This document shows, piece after piece, positions 31,901-43,025 of a stretch of 64,000 bases of DNA. The stretch comes from Erodium maritimum (lineage: Eukaryota; Streptophyta; Magnoliopsida; Geraniales; Geraniaceae), in NCBI GenBank assembly GCA_963921825.1, contig OY997596.1, positions 61,330,754 to 61,394,753 on the forward strand. Direction: 5' to 3'. How positions within the stretch are numbered: the first letter of the stretch is position 1; every line of letters begins with the position of its first letter. The notes below the pieces were generated by a model that saw only the letters and a program-made list of their open reading frames with translations, was not told the DNA's origin and did not search any database. The position numbers were made by a program, and so were the translations under genes.

Positions 31901-34421
31901 ATTATTTAATAATACATATATACCAGGTCATTGCCAATCTAACTTCTGCTAAGTCATACTTGGATCTATTCTCAGATAAAGTCGATCGAGAGGATCTGGT
32001 AAGATGTGTGATAATCGTAATTTTATATGTTTTTGTTGCTTCCAACCCTCAAGATATAGTTATTTTGCTCAAATTTATTGTAGGAACTTGAGGAGGCTGA
32101 AATAGAACTCGATATTCTTCAGAAGAAACATGTTCTACCGGAATCGTCCCATGATTCTAAAGATGGGCGTCAGATTCCTAGTATAGCTGGTAATGATTTG
32201 CCCCATGATTTTTAATCATTTTTTCTATAAATTTTCCTCTCTTTTTTACACTTTCAAACTACATGTTCTCCAGCGGCCGTTGAGGATAATAATCGTCTTC
32301 AGAAAATCAAGGATCAAATCCGTTTGATGTAAGTAATTGTCTTCAACACTCCATTTCTGCTCAAAGATAACATTCATTGTTGGATATACAACTTTGGAAA
32401 AAGACAATCTTGAGAAAGTTGACATGTTTAAGAGGCGAATATGATAATTTGTTTGTGACAATATCATTTTATGTGCCTTTGTTTGGTGAACTTATTTTTA
32501 AATGGTTACTTTGTCATCAGTGAGAAGTCCGAACTCCAAGAAGACATAGTAGCCCGCAGGCAAAAGAAGCTACTCATGCGACATGATCGTCAGAGGTTTC
32601 TGGAGGAAGCAGCTTTGCGGGAAGCAGAGCTTCTGCAAGAACTCGATAGGTTAAGCTCTATCTTAAACTCTATTACAGGTAACTAATCTTGTAACTGACA
32701 TTGACCGTCCCTGTATCAGGGAAAGGGCTGCTGAAGTAGAAAAGGAGATTGAGAGACAGCGGTTGCTTGAACAAGAGCGTGCGAAAACTAGGGAGCTGCG
32801 GCACAGTCTTGATATTGAAAAGGAGAGGCAAACGCAGGTAAGAGTTCTTTTGACTAATCGGGGTGATATCGGCAAAACTCGATTTGTATTAAATACATAA
32901 TACTATTTGTAATACAATATTAAAGATAAAAAAATAGCAACTGTAGAGTAAAATAAGACAGTTTCACACATTTTAATTCATGTTCTGTGAACTCAAATTG
33001 CATTTGAAAAGTGAATTGAACTTGCTATTGATATCTCCTATTGTGTTTGTGCTATGCCAGATTTCAAGTACAATTTTTTACACTTTAGAATTGTATATGA
33101 AAAATAGTTGACCAAGTTCGATTATGTTATGATCGAGTTTCCCAAGTTCTGACCAATTCCACTTGTCGAACTTGGTGCTTCTTTGCTGCGGTGATGCTAA
33201 GTTGAACACGTTTATGCGGAACCATATAAAACAATTCTTCTTTAGTTTCTAGATCTAATCTTCTTCAGCATAGTATTATACTTATTAATTGATTATTGGA
33301 GGGGACAGTTATGTGATGCCAAATTTATTCTATCTGCCTTCTTACAGCCAAAGTTTCGGTTCTGGGTTATTGAGAAGATTAACTGGAAAAATTAATAAGT
33401 ACTCACTTCTGTGCAGAGAGAGCTTCAGCGTGAATTGGAGCAGGCTGAATCGGGGATAAGATTGCCACGACGTGACTTCCCATCCTCCGGTCATAGTGGG
33501 TATGAATGTATCTTTGTGTTGGTAAAATTCTTATATTCAATGTTAATATACTTTCTGCTGGTGAATAAATGTAAGGTTAGTTGCACATAATTACCTTCAT
33601 GAATTGTCCACAAACAGTTGACCCTATAGTAAATTTTCTACCGACTCCATCATACAAAATAGATTTCTGAAAGTCTTCAAAAAATTCGATTTTTTTGGCA
33701 TGTGAGTTTAAAGATTTGTAATACCACAAAACTACTCACTTCAATATGATTCCGTATTCAAATTCGAGAACAGATTCAAATTGAAATCAGAAGAGTAAAG
33801 CGAGAGTAAGTAATTTTGGGATATTTTGAAATTTATGTCGTTTATTTTGTACGGTGATGTAGGTAGGAACTTAACTATGGATTTAGTTCGTTTATGGAAA
33901 TCTATTACTAGCTCTTATGTTTGTTGGCAGTTCATAAGGTAGTTATATGGAGTTTCATGGTGTGAAACCACAATTGCTGATTCGTTAACATTTCCATTTT
34001 CAGTCGCCCGAGGGATAGGTATAGGGAAAGGGACAACGGAAGACCGGGGAACGAAGCGAGCACAAGAGCAAGCGGTGAAGCTATGACCTCCGGTTCACCA
34101 GTTTCCAGCATGCCTACTGTCGTTTTGTCCGGATCACGTGCATTTTCCGGGCAATTGCCAACTATTTTACAGTCACGTGACCGCACAGACGAAGGTGGAA
34201 GTGGGTATGAAGAGAATCTAGACGGGAGCAAGGACTCTGGCGATACGGGTAGCATCGGTGATGCAGAGTTAATGTCAGCATTCGACGGGTCGTCTGTTGG
34301 GTTCGGATCAGGAGCTCAGAGGCACGGGTCGAGAGGTGGTGCCAAGTCGAATAAGCAGGTGATGGAGCGGAGAGAGCGCGAGGGGAGGCGCGAAGGCGGT
34401 AAGTGGGAGAGGAAGCATTGA
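19992..34421 (+). CDS. Large plant protein, XRCC1-N/galactose-binding-like N-terminus and coiled-coil C-terminus (2,104 aa)
   Basis: There are 26 exons: 19992-20156, 20237-20317, 21210-21347, 22076-22186, 22279-22329, 22446-22546, 22922-23009, 23694-23816, 23909-24169, 24286-24364, 24830-24921, 25044-25127, 25540-25614, 25710-25757, 26271-26366, 26524-26753, 27152-30504, 30957-31033, 31592-31672, 31927-31998, 32084-32189, 32274-32328, 32521-32649, 32720-32837, 33417-33499, 34004-34421. They sum to 6,315 nt with all phases matching. Residues about 25-145 (ALHVLDADLRTHWSTATNT ... YVRISCLRGNPIAIFFIQ) resemble the XRCC1 N-terminal/F5-8C beta-sandwich. The middle is alpha-helical, ARM-like by composition. 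The end (about 1800-1950) is Glu/Arg-rich coiled coil (EAELLQELD, RERAAEVEKEIERQR), then a disordered Ser/Gly/Arg tail. The gene is conserved in plants as far as I recall, but I do not know an assigned function. It is not VIRILIZER, whose N-terminus differs. Introns 17 and 25 carry fold-back elements and intron 2 a tandem duplication. Confidence 0.9.
20301..21165. repeat. Tandem duplication (about 462-bp unit) covering an exon 2 donor
   Basis: The segment beginning TTGGCTTACGCTACAAGGTC at 20301 recurs at 20763 and both run about 400-460 bp with the same phrases (ACAAGTTGTCTT, TTGGGTTTTGCTCCAGAG, AATGTGAGTAGTGGGT). The unit includes the last 17 bp of exon 2 and its GT donor, so intron 2 now holds a second donor-like copy. 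Confidence 0.85.
30545..30875. mobile_element. GGGATAATTG fold-back MITE in intron 17
   Basis: The ends GGGATAATTGCAAAAAAAGT and ...TTTTTGCAATTATCCC bracket inverted arms (TTGCACTTTGTGTC / GACACAAAGTG, TTGCCCTTGAA / TTCAAGGGCAA). It starts only 40 bp after exon 17. Confidence 0.8.
31225..31521. mobile_element. GGGATAATTG fold-back MITE in intron 18
   Basis: The ends GGGATAATTGCATATAGCTA and TAGCTATCTGCAATTATCCC are inverted. The inner part has TTAGAGTTTTTACTTAG-like and matching inverted phrases. It lies 70 bp before exon 19. Confidence 0.75.
33572..33954. mobile_element. Fold-back MITE, family 3, intron 25
   Basis: The left arm GTTGCACATAATTACCTTCA and the right arm, inward, CTCCATATAACTACCTTATG pair and share sequence with the element at 48659-49102 (TTTAAA then ATTGAAATCAGAAGAGTAAAG motif in both). 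Confidence 0.6.
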
Positions 34422-35389
34422 GGACTGTTTTGGTAAGGGAAAATTGGTTTAGTAACCTAAAATTGTAGCAAAGTTGAAAAAAAACTTAGGATATTTGTAT
34501 TTGTATTACAATTGTGCCATCGTGTAGCACTGTTGAAAGAAGCTTAAGCTGAGAGTCTAGTTAAAGTTGTGCCATAAATCTGTATCTTTTTACACAAGAA
34601 ATGAGGTTTTCTAACTGTGCAAACATTGAAGGAAGCTTAAGATGATTGTATTTACGGTTGAGCCATTACACTCAGGGTTAACTGCTAAAACCTACCCTGT
34701 TGTCTAGACCAAAAAAATACCTCATCTTTTGTCCATGTTTTTAAGATGCACAAAGTATTTATGGTTGTGCCATTGAATGCATTATAAATTGTCCACGAAT
34801 CATCTACAAAATGGCGAGTTATCAGAAATGATAAATCAAAGTTGTAATATGTTGTTTCCCAGACAACAATGGTGGACAATACTTTGTTCGCCTTAGAATG
34901 TATTTTTTGGTCGTGGACAATACTATACGGTAGGTTTTGGCAATTACCTCATATATTTATGGTTGTATATCTTGTGTTCAAAAACTGAAAAACAAGAACA
35001 TATCATTTTCACTGGAGAACTTGTGAAGTTAAGAAATGTGATTTCTAAGCAAAATATGAAGCCAATCTCAAAATCCTTAGTCCCCACAATTCTTTTTATA
35101 GAAAAACTTAGCCTGTGCCTAACCATGAAAAACTAAACTAGACCGAACTCGTTTACATCCCTACTACCAAGTGTTTAAATATTAATAATGCCTCAATTTA
35201 TGATGATAATTTAAATCATGATACCAATCTGCCATATAGTGAAACAACACACAAACAAGCTGAGTAGAAAAATAAAATAAAATAAATTGGAGAAAATGCA
35301 TTGTAATGTTACAATTCCATCCAAGACATCATGACAGTTCATATTCCCCTCTACCAAATGATACAAAGAAACACAACAAAAGCAACCAT
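34422..35389. other. Spacer between convergent gene ends
   Basis: The 3' ends of the large plus-strand gene and of the minus-strand WD40-like gene face each other here. It should hold both 3' UTRs. A GCACAA/TTGTGGC-like phrase is repeated (GTTGTGCCAT near 34565, GGTTGTGCCATTG near 34764). No gene seen. Confidence 0.6.
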
Positions 35390-38300
35390 TTAATTAGACC
35401 ATACATGAACCAGACCAAGCCTGTTACCGGTATAGATCTCGTTCCTCTCTTCATCGTAGAACAGAGCCGTGATATCTTCCAATGCTTCAGCGGCTGTGCT
35501 CCTGATGCTGGAGGCGTGAACCCGCTTCTTCGAACTGCAACTGCAATTAATGCCGCAATTGCATTCCTTCTCCATGGGGTGACCATTGCTCGCTCTTATC
35601 TTGGCGAGGCATTTTCCGGTCAATATGTTGCTAATGTTGATCGACCCCGCTACATCATATAAGCAAAATCATGGTCAGTGTAGATAAGCGGTCAAAACTT
35701 AGCCATTTTCATGTACAATAATAAAGTGTGGAAATTTGTACATGAAGATCTGTATATAGTAATGATCAATATTTGATTTCAAATCCGTTTTGTCATGTTG
35801 TTGATTTATAAAGGCTAATTACACTTAGCAACATTTAGGTTGTCACATTTTTCACCTAGTTAAAATTCATTTTGCAGCTATCCTAACCCCTAGGTTTAAA
35901 AAAATTCACAAAACTCTTGTTTTGTCATGAAACGATGGAAATGCTCTCGACCCTAATCTCAAAAAAAGTCTCCATGATTGACTAAATCATTTTGATTATA
36001 TGTGAAAAACGGTTGAGTAGATGTGAGAAGACTCCCTACAACTACAAGATTATTAAAGTATTTTAAAGAAGGGAAAATGAATTTGTGATATTAAAAAGCA
36101 CGTGCACTTAGTCGCAGCTAAGTGCAATTAAAAACCGTGTAAACTTAGATGTAGCTACTAGGAGTAATTAACCCATACTTAAAGAAAAGGGGAAATGAAT
36201 GTTTGGTGCACAAGCACAGCCTATATCTCCTTATAAACTGACTGAAAGGAAAGCCAAGTCGATAAAAAGCATGCAATCATGGAACCCCATCGGGAAATGC
36301 CTTGACCAACACACTCAAAGATCGTGCTATGAGTGGAAAGATCATGCTATGAGTGGATATTACTAATAACTTAGTTTGAAATCTACTATCATGCTCCTAA
36401 TTCGGTTTCTACGTGAAGTGACTAAGTTGTTTTTCAGCTATCTAATTTCATTCATGTAAACAATATGAAAGGGAAGTCTACAAGGTTGACATGTCAACTC
36501 ACGCACAGAATGCAAACATACAAGGCAACTCAATATTTTATATGGATGATTGCAAAAACTAAGTGAAGGATGCATGTTTTGCAAATACAATATATGTGTT
36601 TTGCAATTTGTAACCCTCATGTATACATATCATTGCAATTTGGAACCCTTATGTATACATGCATGGTTATTTTCAACTATTTGCAACAAAAAAAAATTAA
36701 CACCATTAGTGAATTTACAAACGGAAAATAGTTGGGGGTGTCATTTGCAAAACCGATAGTATTTTCAAAACGTGATACATCACTGCAAGTTTTTGCAATC
36801 ATCACTATTTTATATTAGATACAGCCAAGGGTTTAGAAAGTTACCGTTCCCTTCAGCCAGAGGATCATCCGAATCAGCTTTACAGTATGAAATTATCAGA
36901 TCTTGATCACTCGTAATGTAAATGTTATTAGTGTTGCAGTCGGGATGCCACAAGAGGTGATCTTCAAACGAAGTAACAAGCTCCCCGCGGAAGTTCCAAA
37001 CAGCCACGGTTCGATTTCTAAACGTTAAGAACAGTTGGTTCTCGTAAAGAAAAATGAACGCTGACGGCGTCATGAATTCAGTTCGGCTGACCTCGGTTAA
37101 TTCGAAATTGCGAACCTAGAACACAGGGATCAAAATGTGTCATAAACTGTAAATGAACACAATTCTTTCTAGCTGGGGTAGTTGTTCTTACATCAAGAAT
37201 CTGAAGATTCTCGTTGTCTTGCTTGACCAGAAGCTTTTCGTTGAACTGTTCAATGAAATCGACCTTCTTATTCCGATGAAGAAGATGATTGAATGATTTG
37301 AGAACAGTCCCATCTTCAATGGAAAGAATCTTTAGAGGAACATGACTACTAGCTTTGGTGAAAATCAACAACATGATTCCTGGACTGGTCAGGAAAACTC
37401 TAATATGTAAGTACATATCATAAAACTAATATTTGTACAAAGCATATCTAGAAACCAATAAATCTGTAAAATAAAGGGATATTTACAAATAAGTTCTATG
37501 TACTTCTTACCTTTTGCAAAACATAGCCTTCTTCTTTGACAATGGTGGCAAAAAAAAAGTGACATGTGCTTGTACTTTTATTGCACTGTGTATAAATTTG
37601 TTTCAAAATGATGATTTTACCCTTTAAAATTTTAATATTGAAAACAAAAATCCAGAATTTTCATCTCTTAATTGTCTCCCTTTTTGTACTGTAAAAAATG
37701 GATTTTTAAACTTCAAATTTCAAGGGGAAATGGTCATTTTGAAACAAATTGATACAGAGTGCAGCAGAAATACAGGTTCAGGACATTTTTTTGCCTATTT
37801 CGAAGAAGGCTATGATTTGCAAAAAAAAAAAGTACAAGGTACTTTTTTGCAATCGTCCCTAAAATTTATGCAAGACTTGGATGAGCAACCACTGGATGCC
37901 TAAGGCTAGTGAGTGTGCAAAAGATCAAGCAGCAAAGAAACAAACCTAATCTTGATCTCCTGAACATTTTTGTCAGATATGGAGTACAACAATGAATAGT
38001 TTTTTAGATCGAACACCTTGTATACACTGATAAAAAAGAACAAGAGAGGGCTCGTTAAAGTCAATAAGTTTACGTAAAAATTAACATAAATTGGACTTAA
38101 TTAATATCTTTATATACTAAACAATTACCTGTCCTGTGCAGAATATGTTAAAACTTTCCCATTTACATCATCGAACTCTACAAATCCAGGCCATTTCAGC
38201 GACTCGGACTCAAACAGTGCAAAACCCGCATCAGGTTTTCCCCTCCTTATGTATCTGGACAATATGAAAAAGAAACATGAAAGAACACGTGTGTACGTGA

Positions 38301-41079
38301 ATTAATCGGATTTGTATTTTTCTAATTAATAATAATAAATTATTAACTAACAATACACTATTAAAATATTTTTCCCTTAAAAACACAACTATTATAATAA
38401 AGAATAATCAAACAACACCTTTTGGGATTCGAACTAAAGACCACACATATAAAGTAATTATATATATATGGTTAAAATCGCTAAAAATAGCCCAAAGCGG
38501 CCTGGAACCACCCGATTTGGTAAAATAGGGTCGGTGTTCTAAAAACCAGCGCCTTGGCAGACGCCTGGGCCAATTTTTAGAACACTGCCTTTACTTTCCA
38601 TTTTTGTGATGAAGGTTGTTACTTACTCAATCCTTGTTGTTCTGCATTTCAAAGAGCTGAAATTATCGGAAGCATAGACTGAAACTGTGATAAGTGAATC
38701 ATTGTTTTTGTTATAAAACAAGCTCCTTATAACTTCATCATCACTGACATTCAGGAAGCATATCCTCTGGTTAGTCTCTGCATCCAACAGCAAAACCACG
38801 TGTTATAAGCTCGTTGTATCGAAAAGAATGTAACAGCAAATCAGTGATAAACTTGGATGTATGTATTGTGGTGACTACCTCGGCTAAATGCTGCACAAAC
38901 ACCAGATTGTGCAAGAGCAAAAACAATGTCACGGGCAGCAACAATCTCTATGATCTTTGATCTCTTCCTCAAGAAAGGCAGTACTGTTTCACAATGACCC
39001 TTAGGATCGTGTGTATCATATTCCTCCTACACACAAATTCAGACATCATGAACTCGAGAGCAACAAACTTCTTATGATTTTCTAAGAACAATCATTCGAC
39101 TTGGAATGATGGGGTGGCTCTAGTATACTATTTAATTGAGCATTGTTGAGGTTTCTCTCTCTACCTAGTTTCCTTTTTTAGGACAAATGCATTCAGGTTT
39201 ACAATGTCAAAGCCTAGTTACATTTCTCTTCTCACGACCTTAAATAAATAAATGATCTTGAAGAACACGGAGAAATCCTACTCTAGCTTAGTCTACTTCT
39301 AACCTACCCTCACCCCACACCTGCTCCCAAGCATAGGTACCCACTGGGATTCGAACCTCTGACCTCAAGGAGATGAGAGAGCTCCTTCACCTCCAGGCCA
39401 ACCACAACAAATTACAATATGATGCTTTCTTTTAAATAATGGAAACTACTCTGCTAATACAACAATTGTCGAAAAGGAGACGGCAAACATCGTTTCGATT
39501 TCCAAAATATGACTACTAATCCGAAACATGCCATATCATTCCTAAATACAATCATAAAAAGACAATACATTTACACTACTTAATATTACAAATAGTATGA
39601 TCTGCATTTATATATCTACCCCACCACCACGTATAACATTTCTTCCCACCAGACTAAAATGCAAAAGAATCAATCTGAAACCTTCAAAATATGATATAAA
39701 AAGTACTAATCATGAAGAACGATTAGGTTTGAACTGAAACAAAATGCCTCTCAATATGCAACACAACTATTTGTTTAAACAAACCCACACTCATCATGTA
39801 TGTTCATAAAAATAATTGTATAGTACCATACATGAAGCTCAAGCCAAAACTAGTATCTAACGAAATCAGGAAGAAAATTAACATTCCTTCCAACCAAACT
39901 AAAACACAAAAGAAACAAGCTGAAACCTTCAAAACATGATATACTAAAAGTATTAATCATGAAGAACGATTAGGTTTGAACCGAACCAAATTGCATTCAA
40001 TAAGCAACACAACTATTAGTCAAAACAAACCCATTACTCATTATGTATGTTCATAACTGTATAGTACCATACATCAAGCTCGAGATAAAACTAGTATCTA
40101 ACAAAATTAGGAAGCATATTAACATTTCTTCCAACCAGACTAAAATGAAAAAAAAGAATCGATCTGAAACCTTCAAAACATGATGAAAAAAGAAGTAATG
40201 ATCATGAAGAACGATTAGGTTTGAACTGAACCAAATTGCATCTCAATATGCAACACAACTACTAGTCAAAACAAGCCCATTACTCATCATCTATGTTCAT
40301 AATTGTAAAGTACCATACATCAAGCTCGAGCTAAAACTAGTATATACCAAAATTAGGAAGCATATTAACATTTCTTCCAACCAGACTAAAATGCAAAAAA
40401 GAATTGATCTGAAACCTTCTAAACATGATGTAAAAAAAAAGTAATAATCATGAAGAACGATTAGGTTTGAACTGAACTAAATTGCATCTCAATATGCAAC
40501 ACAACTATTAGTCAAAACAAGCCCATCACTCATCATCTATGTTCATAATTGTATTGTACCATACATCAAGCTCGAGCTAAAACTAGTATACACCAAAATT
40601 ATGACACATATTAACATTTCTTCCAACCAGACAAAATCTCAAAAGAAGCCAGCTGAAACCTTCAAAACATGATACACAAAAGCCCATTACTCATTATGTC
40701 TGTTCATAAGTGTCTATAGCACCATACATCAAGCTCAGTGTAAAACTACTATCTAGCATCTCACAAAAAATCCACACAAACAAATGCATATAATTATATA
40801 CAACAATTGAGCAGGAATTAAATAAACAAAGAACTAATCAAGTGCTCAAAATAGAAATGAAACAAAAAATACCTGCAAGTGGATATTGCGAAACCTCTCC
40901 TGGGAATCGCTCATACTGAAAGCACGGTCACGCTTCGAGCTAATCTCGCGCCTCTGAAGCTTCTTCACGCTGTTGACGAAGCCATCGACGCCACACCCTC
41001 TCGGCCGCTTCCTCGCCAGAACCCTCCGGCCGTTGCAAGGCCGTGGACTCACCGAAATCCTCTTCCCTCCACCATCCAT
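35390..41079 (-). CDS. WD40/beta-propeller-like protein, F-box-free, 483 aa
   Basis: Eight exons: 41079-40873, 39026-38879, 38777-38627, 38254-38129, 38026-37946, 37399-37192, 37115-36845, 35649-35390. These give 1,452 nt, 483 residues, with all phases and GT..AG borders consistent. The N-terminus is basic (GKRISVSPRPCNGRRVLARK). From about residue 110 come repeated beta-strand units ending in propeller-like phrases (VYKVFDLKN, TVAVWNFRGELV, LGLVHVWSN), as in diverged WD40 repeats. A Cys cluster CNCGINCSCSSKK lies near the C-terminus. It matches a plant 'transducin/WD40-like' protein of unknown role by general appearance, and no partner can be inferred. The ATG is the one giving MDGGGKRIS, after a CT-rich leader (41090-41120). 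Intron 1 (1.8 kb) holds a SINE and a 246-bp tandem array. Introns 6 and 7 hold fold-back elements. Confidence 0.82.
35813..36172. mobile_element. Short inverted-arm element in intron 7 of WD40-like gene
   Basis: GGCTAATTACACTTAGCA at the left and CTACTAGGAGTAATTAACCC at the right are roughly inverted, with GCACTTAGTCGCAGCTAAGTGC near the right arm. Decayed. Confidence 0.4.
36544..36806. mobile_element. Fold-back MITE, family 4, copy in intron 7
   Basis: The ends GGATGATTGCAAAAACTAAG and GTTTTTGCAATCATCAC are inverted. Inside are TATACATGCATGGTTA, GTCATTTGCAAAAC and AACGGAAAATAGTTGGGG, shared with the elements at 43825-44239 and 49597-49853. Confidence 0.7.
37507..37859. mobile_element. Fold-back MITE in intron 6 of WD40-like gene
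   Basis: Left GCAAAACATAGCCTTCTTC and right GAAGAAGGCTATGATTTGC are inverted. The arms also hold CAAAATGATGATTTTACCC against GGTCATTTTGAAAC, and the right end is TTTTTTGCAATCGTCCC. It is related to the element at 30545. Confidence 0.7.
39170..39410 (-). mobile_element. tRNA-derived SINE (Au-like), minus strand
   Basis: On the minus strand the 5' head has the pol III box B GGTTCGAATCCC (39357-39346), preceded by GGAGCTCTCTCATCTCCTTG. It is followed by a body with GGTAGGTTAGAAGTAGACTA and an A-rich end near 39170. Forty-plus bases around box B are identical to the fragment at 44812. It lies in intron 1 of the WD40-like gene. Confidence 0.7.
39600..40770. repeat. Tandem array, about 4.7 copies of a 246-bp unit
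   Basis: CATGAAGAACGATTAGGTTT recurs at 39711, 39958, 40203 and 40449, spacing 247, 245 and 246 bp. Each unit also has ACACAACTA, CATGTATGTTCATAA, ACCATACATCAAGCTCGAG, CTAAAACTAGTAT and TTCTTCCAACCAGAC. The first copy is partial and the last (after 40670) has an internal deletion. It occupies most of intron 1 of the WD40-like gene. No open frame. Confidence 0.9.
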
Positions 41080-41589
41080 CTCTCTCCTTCTCTCTACCTC
41101 TCCCTCTCTCTCTCTCTCTGAAACAGATGAAACCTCAAACAAAACAACAAATCCACCCTCTCTACGCGAGGGCAGCCATCGCAACACAGACAAAACCCAC
41201 CACTACCTCACCTTCCTTCTCCGACCTCAAAATCGCTCACTCTTCACTCTTCTGAACCTCGACCCACTGCATTCACACACACAAAAAAACCCTAATTCTC
41301 CACCGACCGTCGATAATTGCGACACCAAAACGAACCCTCTAGGGCTTTTCAGCGATAGGACGGAAAAATCTGAGCTTTAATTGAAGAAGGTGACTGTGGA
41401 TAGCTCCACAGAAGCTAGGTCGGTCTCAGACTCTTATGGTCTGAGGAAGAAGGAGAAGAGGGAAAGTTTTTGCCGGAAATGAAAATGGATTTTTCAATTT
41501 TTGATTTTTAATTCAACTCCGATCTGTTTTCAAAAATCTATTTCCGAATTTAATTGTAATAAATACTATTTATTGGTAAAACATATTTA

Positions 41590-41680
41590 TTGCTTCTTGG
41601 GCCAGGGCCCGGCCCATTATCTTCTTAACCTGTCCGAGTCGTGGCCCAACATTGAACCTCTCTCAGTATCGGCCCAATTG
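41590..41680. promoter_or_regulatory. Cluster of GGCCC/GGCCCA boxes upstream of the WD40-like gene
   Basis: CTTGGGCCAGGGCCCGGCCC, GTGGCCCAAC and TCGGCCCAAT lie within 80 bp, about 520 bp upstream of the WD40-like start. Site II-like boxes. Promoter role is inferred and the distance is large. Confidence 0.35.
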
Positions 41681-42229
41681 ATGAAATTTCCTATGGAGAA
41701 TGAAAATGGGGCGAATTGGAGAGCCGACGATCGAAAATGATATTTTAGATAATTTTGGACGATTCTCTTTCAGACGATCTAGGACTCACCGTTTGGCGAA
41801 CTCAATTCGTTTAGATAAATCACCGCTAATGTCATTGTTATCTGATGATAAGGTTTTTTTTATCTACATTTACAATAGAAAACACACGTTATAGAAATCA
41901 ATTCGCCCCCATACAAGATGGAGTAACAATTCTAACCACAGTCAGTAGTTATATCTTGAGTTCCTTGAGAAGCACGTGAACTAGGATCGGAGAGGGACGC
42001 CTAATTCAATCGCGACAAAAAGCAATCAGATCTCGATAAAAGCCAGATTGTATAAATCACCCATAAATCCTCCCCTCGTGACATTTCCCTCAATGGCTAG
42101 AAAACAAACCATATCCGCTCGATCTGGTCACAACAAACTAATATGATATCGTCATGAAAGTAATATTACAGAAAAATAGGCAAAGCATCTATCATCTTCA
42201 ACACATCGAGTTAACGCCTTGAGTTTTGG

Positions 42230-42617
42230 GAACGAGGTTGAAGGGGAGACCAGAGTTCCATCTGATTATAGTGAGGGTTCAACTTTTGATCTGATTGGTT
42301 TGGTTGACCTCCTTACTAAGTGTCAGTTTCGGTTGTGAAGGTTATTTGTTGCCCCTTGTGATGGGCGGGGTTGTTTTCAAGGTTTTGTTTGTAACACGGG
42401 TCCTGGTTTAGTTTACTTGTGGTTTCTTGTTGTTTTGTTTTGTTTCCTCTGTGATTTGGGAGGTTTTCAGCTTATCTGAGAACTGGTTGTTAGTTCTTTT
42501 GAGTTTCGTTGTGGTATTGAGGAGGACGACTTATTTCGAGTATTTCTCTTTGTCTTATTTTTCTATCTCAGGTGGACAAGAGCCTAATAAAATTTTGCTT
42601 ATAAAAAAAATCAAAAA
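42230..42617 (+). mobile_element. LINE 3' end remnant
   Basis: T/G-rich sequence (TTGTTGTTTTGTTTTGTTTC) ends in CCTAATAAAATTTTGCTTAT followed by an A run. This is the standard end of plant L1-type LINEs with 5' truncation. Non-coding. Confidence 0.6.
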
Positions 42618-43025
42618 ATAGCCCTATGCCCTTTGCAATTCTCCCACGCCTCCATATTCGTTCTCCATATTACGAACACCCACCACTCCCAAGACGAACC
42701 CGAAAAATAGAAAACAATTATCTCTTTAAGAAAATTGTGAAAATCGATTCAGAACAACTTTCTCGTTAACAAAAATGTGAAAATCGATTCGAAACAATTA
42801 CCCGCATCTGAATCCGGTCGATTCGTCCAACCTTCCACAATACCGTCGACAGTTCGTCGGGAGGATCGAGAAGATCGCTCACGTGTCGCACAGTAAAGGT
42901 GGACTATTAGTTAAAATTAATTCAGAACATTTGTATTTAAACTAATTTCATTACCAGCAAAACGATTTCGCAAAGCAACGTACCAAAGAGCTTCAAGTCA
43001 TCACTGTAGCGAGAGAGAGAGAGAA

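Noticed and set aside
19992-34421. Identification as VIRILIZER (m6A writer subunit)
   Set aside because: Length is similar, but the N-terminus and the motifs I recall of VIRILIZER do not match. The N-terminus is XRCC1-N like.
39600-40770. CRISPR array
   Set aside because: The repeat unit is 246 bp without spacers, in a plant intron.
41700-41894. Small plus-strand gene
   Set aside because: Short frame without homology signs and without splice or leader support.
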